Below are positions 52,101 through 61,877 of a DNA stretch of 64,000 nucleotides, in pieces. The translations under genes were made by a program, and so were the position numbers. The stretch lies in assembly GCF_010093535.1 (NCBI RefSeq), contig NW_022985178.1:1171030-1235029 (forward strand). Reading direction: 5' to 3'. A model generated the notes under the pieces. The model saw only the letters and a program-made list of their open reading frames with translations, searched no databases and was not told where the DNA came from. Origin of the DNA: Lindgomyces ingoldianus. Its lineage: Eukaryota; Ascomycota; Dothideomycetes; Pleosporales; Lindgomycetaceae. Numbering within the stretch: position 1 is the first letter of the stretch; each line of letters begins with the position of its first letter.

Positions 52101-52400
52101 CCTTATATTACCCCTCTTCTTTTTGTAGTCACGCTCTTAGTGTTAGTGTAAGGCCGGATGTCCTAGAACAGGCTAGTATAGCCTCCTCTAACCTGTTTAG
52201 AGGTCACATGACCTGTGCTTTGTATATAAGCATAAATCCTAACAGGCAAGGCTTAGCAGCGATTTGTCTCTCTTACAATACACTCCTATCTTTCTCTAAA
52301 AGCTTGCTCTTAGTGCTATTCGTGCTACCTACTATCCTATCTTCACAGTTAGTTGTTAAAGAGGGTTATAGTTTTAATAAATTTCTTAAGTTTCTCTAGT
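52100..52400 (-). repeat. LTR-like dispersed repeat, inverted relative to 1890-2100
   Basis: The block ggatgtcctagaacaggcta...tgtatataagca...tcttacaatacact is the reverse complement of 1890-2100. It is less mutated than its surroundings and contains a TATA-like element. A short frame crossing it is not a plausible gene. Confidence 0.55.
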
Positions 52401-53430
52401 TTTTTTATATGCGTAAACTTATCCTTAATTTAGTTGTATAAGCCTTAGTAGAACATTCTACATAAGGACTTCTAATTAGTCTATTTACAGATTGTCTGTT
52501 ATTCTCTAAAGCGTGCTGTGTACAGCTAAACTATTTTTTTTTCCTTGCTTAAAGTTATTTATCTTGTTAGCTGCTATAGCTGCCTTATCTACTAAGCTAT
52601 AAATTAAGGTAAGAGCTTTCTTAAACTTATAAATGCTTTTAAAAATTTCTTTAGTTTCTTTACATAGGCTTATTTTTAGTCTTTTATAGCTGTTTTATTT
52701 ATCTGTGTGTAGTTAGAACTAAATAGCAGGTAGCCTATTAAGATAGAAACCTATCTAGGAGACTATTTTACCGTTAGTTTTAAAGGGTCCCTAGTTATAG
52801 TCTATGTATAGTTAATAATAGGTAAATAATGCTTTTAAGTCTTTTAGGTCCCTTTTAAAAAGTTTTAAAAGAGCTAGTTATAGTAACTTCTTAGCTATAG
52901 TACTTTGTTTTTTATTTATTTTATAGTAGAAGCTTACTAGCTTAGTCTGCAGATTTCTACTTTATTTTATAAGTTCTAGTTCTACATCTATAAAAAGCCT
53001 TATGCTTTCTAATAGAACTGCGCTAGCTATAGATAAATTACTAGAAAAAAGTTATAAGGAATTTATACTTTATTAAGAAAGGTAGTAATTAATGTTATAA
53101 TCCTTACTTACAGTAATACAAGTACACGGGCCTAGAGGGGTGTTGTAGGTTAAGAGGCGCAGAGTTCCTAGGTGCGCGGTCTAGTCACAAGCGCAGCAGT
53201 AGAAGGGAGTAAGAGGAGATAGGCTTAATTATAGTTTACCCTTAAACAGCAGTATAAGGCGCTAGTTAAACAGTTCTATTAAACAGAAGTAGAGGTATAT
53301 ATAGTGTAAGATATATAGATAGTATTTAGCTTATTAAAAAGCTAGAATGCTACTTAGCTTATGTAACAAATAAACTAAATGTTAATCACACCTTTTAAGT
53401 TATTACTTTAATAATCCTTATATATTCTAG
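52400..53430. other. AT-rich repeat-derived stretch without a gene
   Basis: There are no usable frames. A segment at about 53093-53390 begins TGTTATAATCC and ends TTAATCACA, which could be an LTR (TG...CA), but no matching partner or target duplication was found. The stretch ends abruptly at the GC-rich island. Confidence 0.35.
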
Positions 53431-53865
53431 TCCGCGCAGTCGCCGGGCCGGGGCATCAATGCTGAGCACGACTAGAAAGTGGACAAACCCGCTGCTAAAC
53501 AGCTGATCGCCAACGCTAGCTCCTTTTGCCGGCCCTTTCAGCAGAAGAGCTCGCGTGCGTCCTTCATCGTGTCTACCTTCGTCCTGCGGCGGTGGATAGG
53601 GTGATGTTGGTAGTGTCGAGTGGTAATGTCGCTGTCGTCGCCGCTGGCACTACCGTCCTCACCTTCGTCGGTCTGTGCGTCGCTACCCTCACTACTACTA
53701 CTGTCGTTTTGCCTCATCATCCTTGCCTGCTCGTTAGCTACAATGCGTAGCAGGTAGCAGACGAACTTGACCATGTATCCGGCATACTGCGCCTGACTCT
53801 CTGGGTTCTGCAAGGCGGAGTAGAGCAGATGTGCAGCTAGCAGTACTATAGAGCCTTTAGGTACG
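53430..53865 (-). pseudogene. Fragment resembling telomere-associated helicase-type repeat protein
   Basis: The minus strand from about 53865 reads an open stretch with ALQNPESQAQYAGYMVKFVCYLLRI-like start (shown in part), an acidic Ser/Asp/Glu-rich middle and VDTMKDARELF. After a frame change it continues with FSSGFVHFLVVLSIDA and RRLR. I recall similar blocks (N..SQ..YA.YMVKFVCY.LRI, KDARELF, SG.VHFLAVLGI) from proteins linked with RecQ-like/OrsD-type repeats near fungal telomeres. That assignment is from memory and unverified. Frameshift and truncation make it a pseudogene. Unlike its left neighbours it is GC-balanced and not RIP-damaged. Confidence 0.45.
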
Positions 53866-53911
53866 AATAATCAACCAACGGTTGATTCACGTGCAGAATA
53901 ATATACATGCC
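53860..53911 (+). repeat. Left 52-bp inverted repeat flanking the P450/cyclase pair
   Basis: It begins GGTACGAATAATCAACCAAC and contains a perfect palindrome, ATCAACC-AAC-GGTTGAT. It pairs with the inverted copy at 58859-58910. By eye about 43 of 52 positions agree and all differences are transitions. It lies just downstream of the P450 stop codon, at the edge of the helicase-like fragment. Confidence 0.75.
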
Positions 53912-53997
53912 TTGCATAACAAAACTTTAAACAAATATCTCCGCTACAGGTTACTATTTTATAGACTTCCTCGATTATACACGAAATCAAAGCGCTC

Positions 53998-55846
53998 TTA
54001 AAGCTCTCGACGCTTGAACTGAACCATCGGACCGTTATGGATACTCACGAATTTGTCCCACGTTTGAAATTCCTTCTTCCTCTCCCGTCCAGGACCCATG
54101 CTCTTACTCCCTTGTCCCAGGGTCGATCCAGGCTGAAGCCTCATATCAAAGAGCCAGACAGTTCGTGCAACGACGAGGGATATCTCTTGATATGCAAGGT
54201 ACTTCCCAATGCAAGACGTTCGACCAGTTCCAAACGCAGTAAATGCACTAGCAGCCGTAGACTGTGGGTGGTCCAAAGTAATGGGATGACCATCGTCCTC
54301 TGCGTTAAGATTTAGTCCTACATCGATGGTGCTAGATTTTCGGTCCCGGGGGCTACCAGAGAGCCAGCGTTCTGGCTTGAAGAGGAAAGATTTGGGGAAG
54401 TAACTCTCGTCATGATGGAGGGCGTAATGTGGGACGGCTAGGTCTGTTCCAGGGGGGAACCAATCGCCATCGACGGTAAGTCCACCAGGCAAGACTTCGC
54501 GCATTAAAGTAGACCCAACGGGTGGGCTCATGCGAAGAGACTCTTCAATGCAGGCCAGTAGGTAGTGACACGAGGCTAGCTGTGGGCCAATACGGATTTC
54601 TTCGACGCCGGAAAAGGAACTACGGATCTCCTTCTCTAAACGCGAGAGAGACGTCGAATAATTAACAAGATAGAAAAAGACTCCGGTGGTAGCAGTAACT
54701 GTGGTATCCGACCCGGCGATGGTGAGAAGTCCTGCTTCAGAAACGAGCTGGTTAGTTGAGAACCCTTTCCCCGTCTTTTCGTCTTTAGCCTGGAGTAAGG
54801 CTGAGAAGAAGTCGTTACATCCTTTTTGCGCGAAACGCCACTGGAATATAGACGCGCTTAAGCCCGTAAAGCGGTTAATACCGGCAACTAGTGTGCGGAA
54901 GAAGATCTTATCAAGCTTGAATGTAACAATTCCGGGCATGTAACCGACCTTAGCCAGTAAGCACAGCCCAGCAAGGTTGTGAATCATAAAGGCTTACTAG
55001 ATGGATCCCGGCGACGGCTTGAGGCAGAGAAGTGAGAATATCTCGATTGTCGGGCTTTTGCTGAACCTCCCAGCTTTTACTAAAAGTTATATCTCCCATA
55101 ATGTCTGAAACTAGGTAACCAACGAGCTCGCTCATGTTGCGCGGGGAGCTCCACTCTTCTTTGTTTGCATCCATCAGATGGTCGCAGAAGTACCGTATAT
55201 TCTTTAAGATTTGCTCCTCCATTGCCTTAATATTTGTCGGATTCAAAGCTCGAACATTGACTCTGCGGCGAAATGCATGTTCCTTCATATCAGGTGTAGT
55301 GTTCGATGAAGGAGTCCCGCCGAAGAAGTGTGCAGTCGAAGCATACACCTTTGATCGCTTCACGTTGGAGCTAACACTATATATGTCCTTTAAGGCTGCT
55401 GCAGATCGGATAGAAATTCTATCTGGTCCAAACCTCACGATCTTTCCTAGCCCGAGGTTAGCACAGCACTCCTAGGTAACCACAACAGACTATCTCACCA
55501 TATCTTTCGTGTAATCGGTAGAAGTCAATGTGCCTATCCCCCTTTATAATATGGTATACAGAGTACCAATCCGTCAAGGTCGCCCACCACGGTCCAGGAT
55601 ATTTAGCAAGAGGATGCCAAATAGATCGATACGCTGCTACAACAAGTGACTTTGCTTTCTTAGCGCATTAATTAACTGGTACCTTCCACTACTCACATGC
55701 GTAAGTATTGGGACGCCAACCGCGAGTATGAAACTCCTAGCCTCCGGTCTTGCGTTGAGGAAATTATCGTCAGTACTATAGTAGTAACCAAGGATAATGC
55801 TGATTAAGAGTGCAGTGAAAACGCTGAGCAGATGTTCATTTCCCAT
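53998..55846 (-). CDS. Cytochrome P450 monooxygenase, membrane-anchored, four exons
   Basis: Haem-thiolate monooxygenase of the fungal benzoate-4-hydroxylase/isotrichodermin-hydroxylase-like type, expected on the ER with its reductase. Exons are 55846-55697, 55649-55499, 55446-54998 and 54948-53998. The introns (47, 52 and 49 nt) have GTGAGT, GTGAGA and GTAAGC donors and AG acceptors, and the second contains GCTAAC. The joined product is 566 aa, slightly long for the family. Visible in order: hydrophobic N-terminus (~9-60), HPLAKYPGP hinge (62-70), RYGKIVRFGP (99-108), oxygen-binding AGSDTT (328-333), ESLR of the ExxR motif (386-389), PERW (442-445) and haem loop FGTGRTSCIG with Cys496. The usual Arg at the sixth position of this loop is Thr, as I recall for some ascomycete families. 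All key residues are present, so it appears functional. It is divergent from the UbiA-family gene, so its likely substrate is that enzyme's terpene product (inference). Confidence 0.88.
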
Positions 55847-57620
55847 CTTGAAAGTGTTAAAAAGAAGTTACAGGTTGTTATGCTAAGTAGCAGGTGGAGC
55901 TGGGGAACTATAGCAAAATCCTGCCGCAGATTGGAACTTCGAGCGCCGTACTGTTGCAACGAGGAGGAACGGCGAGAGTCAGACACGACATTCCAGCCGA
56001 GTGAAGATTTCACAAAGGGGCAAAGTGCATCCTAATATGAAGATGCATGCAGCTGGGTGGAGAGGTGTTACGAACTGATAACGCAATACCGATAGTTGGG
56101 AACCAAAGGGAATCGAGCGGAAAAGTTGGTATGTGGCACAGGAAAATCGAACTGCGTTATTGCGGAGTCGACGGCCTCTGCCACCAGCGTTAATTTATGC
56201 GCCATGTCATCATACCATTACAATGGCCTCGGGTTTCCAACCTTAGAAGGTCTAGATATTTACAGGGATAGCCTGTAGTTTAATTAAACACTCTAACGCA
56301 GATTAGCAAAAATATACACTTTGCTAATAAGTATTGCTAATAACATCTTTTTTTAAAAACGAATTTACACTCTTTAGAGCACTATAACTAATACTAAATC
56401 TTCTAATAAATTCAATACTTATAACTCTTCTTGTATAAAAACAATACACAAACTAGAGAGAAAAGGTTAAGTAAACATATATTAATATATTTAATAAGCA
56501 AGTAGACTCTGTACGTAAGTAGACTAACAAACTCTGCTAAAACAATTATACAGCAATAATACATAATGTCTTAAAACTACAACGTTTAGAAAATTAATAC
56601 TAAAGAGAATCTATTCTTCTTTACTATATTTAAACCTAATTCTAAGTAATGTGTTTCACAAGTGAGTTGGCCACCTAAGCGAGTTAGCTACTCTAGAAAC
56701 TATAGAAAATCGGAAAATCTACAGTATAATATCTCTACAACCCCCCTAACAGATATACTAGTCATCTGTAAAGATAGGGACCGCTTGAAAGTGCCATGGA
56801 CATGACAGCGCGCACCGCAATAAAATACTCAATTCCCTTACCAGGTTGCACACCTTGTACCACTAGAGCTTAGCCTCCCCGCATCTGCTTTTCTTCGATC
56901 TACTTATGAAATCTGTTGCCTCTTTCAGGCCCGTTCGCAAAGTAAGCGACAGGAGTCAACTCAGAGTTAATGTGGAGCTACATCACCCGTTAGGGCCAGA
57001 TGTTAGCATGGAGCATGAGACCTCTTTCTGCTGATAGGGAACGATACCGGAGAGGAATATCTTCACAATCCTCACAATCTCTTCTTTCTCTCAACCACAG
57101 GTTTCATCATCCAACACTTTCGATCCTCCGCTCCAACATCATCGAGGCTCTTGCCACCCTTCCCTCAACTCTTTCTGGGGGGTATAGGGCACAGCTAACC
57201 AGACTGCACAGCGTGTCTCCATCAACTTTAGAACCCAGTCCTTCCGTGAAGTGGAAGAGAATACATTAACCAGGGTACCATGCAGGACTCCGACGGACTT
57301 CTTTATCGCCGAGATGGCTGGCACTGCCTAGGATTTACCTAATAACAGGGAATCAAAGTTTCGCATCCTGAAGCTATCTTCTGGGGAAGCATAATCAGAA
57401 AGCGGTGTGCAGCCATGTGTTGGATGCTGGTTCACTTCCATATATGACTAATTCACCGAACATTTCACCGCCTCTTAGCCCGGCTATAGAGTTACTAGCA
57501 CTGTTATCCAGCTTCCCAAGTCTCTTTAGGCAGTGACCAAGGCCCTTTCCCCTCAAATCCATTGTCCCCTTCTCCACTCCTCCATCTTCTTAGCCCCTAT
57601 TCATTCTACCATCAGAATCA
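55847..57620. promoter_or_regulatory. Shared intergenic region between P450 and UbiA-family genes
   Basis: These 1.77 kb separate two divergently transcribed genes and presumably hold both promoters. 55847-56275 and 56760-57620 are GC-balanced. 56280-56760 is AT-rich, contains a GTTTAATTAAAC palindrome at about 56278 and a degenerate pogo-type terminal repeat at 56649-56696, and looks like an old insertion. Short frames in the GC-balanced parts show no recognisable motif and I do not call genes there. Confidence 0.5.
56649..56696 (+). repeat. Relic pogo-type terminal repeat in the promoter region
   Basis: After TA, the sequence ATGTGTTTCACAAGTGAGTTGG... repeats the layout of the pogo ends seen elsewhere: a short outer motif, then two direct sub-repeats (GTGAGTTGGCCAC and GCGAGTTAGCTAC) about 17 bases apart. 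No partner end was found, so it is a remnant. Confidence 0.4.
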
Positions 57621-58601
57621 ATGGAACATCCTCGCACTTCGTTCATCTCCCTCAAACCAGCGCAAAATTCTGCCCTACCCGGGCAGATGCGCATCTTTGA
57701 GCATCGGAAAAGGTCCCTCATTTATCATCTCCGCACTCTCTGGCTATTCACTCGAAGTGATCTCAAGACCGTTGTTTTCCCACAGACGGCCTTTGGATAT
57801 TCTGCCGCCTTCCTCAGGGGTACCAATACCATCAGCCTGTCTTCACTGTTCACGAATATACCTTGGCATCTTCCTCGAATCGTTTTCTGGATATGGCTGA
57901 ATCTTCTCGGTGAGGTTATTGCAAACCAACGACTTTCCAATTCCATCATCGAAGACTCCATCAACAAACCATGGCGGCCGCTACCTAGTAAGAGACTCAC
58001 TCCAGATGAAGCTAGGAACTTGCTTCTGTGGATACTGCCCGTGACGTATCTCGTCGGGCGGGTAATTGGGGGCTCTGAAGCGTCCGTGGCCTTGATGGTC
58101 CTTTCGTATATGTACAACGACCTCGGTGGTGCGAATGAAAGCTGGCTAGTACGAAACGTCCTCAACGCTTGTGGCTTGTCGAGCTTTAGTATCGGAGCTG
58201 CGCAGGTCGCTGCAGGTCCGCTAAGCCCTCTCGAAGATTGCCTGTACATGTGGGTCACTATATTGGCTGTCATTATCACATCAACGGTTCAACTGCAAGA
58301 TTTACCTGACGCAGAGGGTGACAGAGCACGAGACCGAAGAACCCTGCAGCTGGTGTACGGAGAGAAAGTTGCGCGCTGGTCAATTGCTATGCCAATGCTA
58401 TTTTGGTCGTTGTTTTGTCCGTGCTACTGGGGACTGAGCGTATTAGGATTTCTACCTTCTTGCCTTCTAGGTGGCCTGATTGCTACAAGGGTAATATTTT
58501 CAAGAAGCAGGGCAGCGGATGCGCTCACATGGAAATTATGGTGCCTATGGATGATGGTTTTGTATCTGCTTCCTTTACTCTATACCGTACGCAAAATTTG
58601 A
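57621..58601 (+). CDS. UbiA-superfamily integral membrane terpene cyclase/prenyltransferase
   Basis: Uninterrupted 326-aa protein with about seven to nine hydrophobic helices. The first Asp-rich site lies at 102-120: NQ, then ED (111-112), INKPWRP (114-120). The second is QDLPDAEGD (226-234) followed by RRT (239-241). These are the Mg/diphosphate-binding loops of UbiA enzymes. The N-terminal LWLFTRSDLKT (40-50), the ED-INKP form of motif 1 and the short length resemble the fungal branch containing the fumagillin-pathway beta-trans-bergamotene synthase, which cyclises farnesyl diphosphate rather than transferring a prenyl group. That assignment is from recognition of motifs, so an aromatic prenyltransferase role remains possible. 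The divergent P450 supports a small terpenoid pathway. The Met at 57621 is chosen because the conserved N-terminal block starts ~40 residues later and family members begin at similar distance. No RIP stops are present. Confidence 0.8.
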   Translation: MEHPRTSFISLKPAQNSALPGQMRIFEHRKRSLIYHLRTLWLFTRSDLKTVVFPQTAFGYSAAFLRGTNTISLSSLFTNIPWHLPRIVFWIWLNLLGEVIANQRLSNSIIEDSINKPWRPLPSKRLTPDEARNLLLWILPVTYLVGRVIGGSEASVALMVLSYMYNDLGGANESWLVRNVLNACGLSSFSIGAAQVAAGPLSPLEDCLYMWVTILAVIITSTVQLQDLPDAEGDRARDRRTLQLVYGEKVARWSIAMPMLFWSLFCPCYWGLSVLGFLPSCLLGGLIATRVIFSRSRAADALTWKLWCLWMMVLYLLPLLYTVRKI

Positions 58602-60018
58602 CAAAGTGGAGTGAAACGAGAGGAATGACGCGTCGAGTTCATATCATTACAAGTTTCCCTTTTCAATGCAAGCGTTTTCGCGGTCGTTTTCGCGGTCTTC
58701 TCCGACTTCGATAATTTTACCCAATAGCCTCCTCGCCTCGACTGGTAGTGCTGGAAGGCCGCTAGTCCTTGCAAAGGAATGTAAAGCAGCTAGTCATTAC
58801 AAAGGATAATGCACCGTAAGGCCGGAAGCGGCTTGTACTACGGTCCTTACGCGCGACAGGTATATATACTATTCTGTACGCAGATCAACTGTTGGTTGAT
58901 TATTCGCACCTTTTAGCTACATTGGCGCAGTGGTACGGAGTTCTGTCCTCACAAGTGCTTACTACGGTCCTTCTGTGCGCTTTGCTAACAAAAGTCCATT
59001 CTCAACTAGTCAGTCATGCTAACTCATTGTAATATTACGAGATATTGCTAAATCGGCCTTCGCAGAGAGGAAATACTATATTTGAAACCATGAACAAGAG
59101 AACCGAGGAGTGTTGGTGACCCTTGTCTACTCTTGCATGTATGGCAGATTGCCCGACGGGATGGTCCGCTATCCTATCTGCCCCCGTCCCGCACCTCGGC
59201 GGCGTCCAGCACGGCGACAGTCGTTAGGCCTTCATAATTAAGTGCCACACCGGTGCATGAATCACTCCGAGGGAATTAGCCGTCCAATAATTTCGACTTA
59301 TTCGGCTCAGACGTTAAAAGGGTTACCGTGTTCCCACGTCTCCGCGTTGAGACGAAGGACGCGTCGCTATTCCCTCGATCGCTCAGGGATAAGTTGCACG
59401 CCCATGGATTGCTTCGTGTTTCAGCACAGTTGCCGGACATGTCCGAGTTGACGTGTATTTGGAGATTGAATCTCAAAAGTCCGTGGATGTTGCTCAATCA
59501 TAGCAGAGCAGTATGCACTCAGCTTCCAATAAGGATTCCTCAGTTCAAGGGGTCTACGTATAGGATGTCACGCCATGATTCAATTCATGCTGTTCCCCGT
59601 CTCCTGTTCTGTACCTGTCAGTCTGGTATGGCGAGGAGACCAATGGTATTCTTAAGAACAAGGTTCAATACAAGCAGGATTCGAGATCATCCCCAGAATA
59701 CACACCTTGCTCTTGCAATACCAGGTGTCTTTCTCCGTTCAGTCCTTCAGATTGTCTGCCAACATCTTCCGGTTGTACAAATGCATCCAGCAGGATAAAT
59801 ATGGGGAGTTTTCACGTGAACCTTGGGAACCGATGTTACAGGAGGCCAGAGGTTTTAATTTGTCTCTTGCGGCGGCATACTTATGACTCCAAATCCATCA
59901 GAACTCTCGACCTACACAACTAGAAAAACGAAAGGGGGATCTGCCTCATGATTTCATTTTCGTTGCTTACTTCTAACCAATAGCATCATACATCTATCAT
60001 TCAGCTCCGTCCTCCATT
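58602..60018. other. Intergenic region with repeat remnants, no convincing gene
   Basis: It contains the right inverted repeat (58859-58910). Two near-identical tracts around tactacggtccttacgcgcg (58836-58855) and ttactacggtccttctgtgcg (58959-58979) bracket that repeat and suggest a small element. From 59060 to 59800 frames of up to about 156 codons are open on the plus strand, but none shows a recognisable domain and they conflict between frames. They could be the relic of a lost gene. 59800-60018 is the likely promoter of the next gene. Confidence 0.45.
58859..58910 (-). repeat. Right 52-bp inverted repeat flanking the P450/cyclase pair
   Basis: This is the inverted partner of 53860-53911, with the same palindromic core (ATCAACT-GTT-GGTTGAT here). 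All visible differences between the two are C/T or A/G, as RIP would produce. It lies ~260 bp past the cyclase stop codon. Confidence 0.75.
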
Positions 60019-61274
60019 ATGTCAAGACCACCCACTCCATCAGAGGTTCAGAGCATGCTACAACACCTCGACGACGATCGAAGAACAGCAATGACCGTCA
60101 GTAGTGTTGTATGTGGCGTCTTGTCTTTAGTTTTTGTCGCCATGAGAGTGACTGCAAGGAAGCTCCCGGGCATCCCTTTGGGACCCGATGATTGGTGGAT
60201 GTTTGCGAGCTTGGTGCGTTCCAAAGACTCTCACTTGCGCCCTGTTGACTCTAATTAGTTCTTGTACATTGGCACACCCATATGTTTCGCGTGGACGACA
60301 AAGTATGGTGCCGGGCGACACGTTGTCCTTCTTACCGATGGCAAGGCTTTTGCAACGGTAACACTGCCCAGCTCCTATAAGGTTCCATATACTAAGTTTT
60401 CGAGTTACTTTTGATTGCTGAGATACTCTACTTTACAAATATTTTTACCATCAAGGTATCCCTTCTATATCTATACGGTCGAATCTTCCCGCAGCGGTGG
60501 TTCAAACTTACCCTCATTTATTTTGGAGTGTTCCTTGCCCTCATGACCATCGTCTCGTTGTTGGTGTGCGTGTTGCAATGCATTCCAATTCATAAGATGT
60601 GGAATTCTGCGGCCTCTAGCGGTTGCGTCGACTTTGGAAGATTTGCCTTAGCTATGGCATGTGTCAACATCACTACAGATGTTGTCATTCTCATCATGCC
60701 TCTACCAGTGGTGTGGGGTTTGAGGATCAGGAAAACTAAGAAATGGCTCGTCAGCTTGTCTTTCATCATGGGTGGTTCGTAAGTCAAGTGTTCTAGCTGA
60801 ATTTCGTTAATATATTTGCTGATATTCAAACAGCGCTTGCGTCGTGTGTCTCATTCGCCTTCTATTCGTACTCAAGGTCGCATCCACCCCAGATCCTACA
60901 TGTAAGGCCTCGGTACCATCATGTGTCTCATGAGGTATGTATGCTAATGTCATGGGAAAGGGGATAGCATACCATCGGGCATCACCTCAACATTCGAGCT
61001 ATGTGTGGGCATCTTTGCAGCGTCATTCCCAACCTATCGCCCACTTTACAAATGGCTGTTTCCCGGTGAGGATGATGAGATGGTTGGACAAAGCAGCGGC
61101 TACGCAAGCTCAAGTTCTCGAAAGTGGAAACGGTCGCAGAACCAGGCTTCGGTCAACAACAATATAATAAAGATGACAACCATACGAAACGAAAGGGGAC
61201 CACGAGAACCCGATGAGGAAAGACTGTATGTGATTGCTAAGGATGCAGAGACAAGCCGCGATACGTTCAAGTGA
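60019..61274 (+). CDS. Seven-transmembrane rhodopsin-fold (PTH11/SAT4-like) protein, five exons
   Basis: Integral membrane protein of the fungal rhodopsin-domain family, often called PTH11-like receptors, whose ligands are mostly unknown. Exons are 60019-60213, 60259-60357, 60405-60778, 60834-60901 and 60961-61274. Introns are 45, 47, 55 and 59 nt, with GT donors, AG acceptors and TACTAAG or GCTAAT branch-like sites. Joined length is 349 aa. Seven hydrophobic segments are visible, with family hallmarks LGPDDWWM (between helices 1 and 2), KYGAGRH, EILYFTNIFTIKVSLLYLY, CIPIHKMW, ITTDVVILIMPLPVVW, a DPTWD block created by the fourth splice, and FAASFPTYRPL near helix 7. A basic/polar cytoplasmic tail follows. 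No CFEM cysteine domain precedes the first helix, unlike canonical PTH11. It is on the same strand as the cyclase gene, 1.4 kb apart. Whether it belongs to that pathway cannot be told. It appears intact. Confidence 0.82.
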
Positions 61275-61446
61275 GGTAGTGCCGTGTCAGTAACAGGACT
61301 ACGAAGAGTTGAACTGATACGGAGGGGGTTAGTTGACTTCGGTAAGGATGAATTCTATATAGCTCCTCTACACCTAGTAGAGCAACTCTAGCACAACAAC
61401 TACTATAAGCTTTTTTAGATAATTAAGACACTGCTTTTACTTTAGT
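61275..61446. other. Downstream flank of the rhodopsin-like gene
   Basis: This short transition from the GC-balanced gene to transposon sequence has no feature beyond probable 3' untranslated sequence. Confidence 0.4.
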
Positions 61447-61877
61447 GTTACGCTGCTGCATGTCAAGCTCCGCTGCTAGTCACATGATCTCGCTAAGAGC
61501 AAAGCGAGCGTGCTAGCGCCTTGGCGCTGAGCAAGCTTTTCTCTCGCGAAAACACTTCACCTTCTTCTCTCTCCATCCTAGTATAGATGAAATAGAGCCG
61601 ACCTACTCTACCTCGCTTCCCCAGCTCCGTACGGCAGTACAGACAGTGCTTGCCATCATATTTAGCAGCTATGTATAATGCTTCTTGTTATGATATCTCA
61701 CTTTAGTCTGTCCGTTGCCGGTGACCTGCTAGCGGTGACGGAGGGTCTGGGGTCTTGCATAAGCTGAGAAGGGGTCATATGGTGAGCGAATCAACAAGGT
61801 ACTGAGATCCAAACAAAGTGGACTGCACAAGTGTATTGTAAGGTCTCAGGAGCTCGATAGAGCTCTAGGCTGACTAT
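61447..61877 (+). repeat. LTR-like repeat related to 1246-2100
   Basis: It begins TGTTACGCTGCTGC and shares with 1246 a run around accttcttctct...atcctagt.ta.at.aaatagagc, and with 1948 the gtgtattgtaag motif near 61830. It is little mutated. The right end is cut by, or abuts, the Gypsy LTR at 61878. Confidence 0.5.

Noticed and set aside
52208..52399. A 63-codon plus-strand frame downstream of a TATA-like sequence
   Set aside because: It lies in an LTR-like repeat shared with 1890-2100 in inverse orientation. The start follows LTR promoter-like sequence and no conserved protein is visible.
55447..55498. Apparent stop codons and frameshifts that would make the P450 a pseudogene
   Set aside because: Each interruption is removed by a 47-52 nt intron with good splice sites, and joining the exons restores conserved family sequence across each junction.
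57725..58279. A 184-codon minus-strand frame
   Set aside because: It is exactly antisense to the UbiA-family gene, which has all expected motifs.
59328..59798. A 156-codon plus-strand frame between the cyclase and rhodopsin-like genes
   Set aside because: No recognisable domain, no supporting splice structure and competing frames on both strands. It is mentioned only as a possible gene relic.
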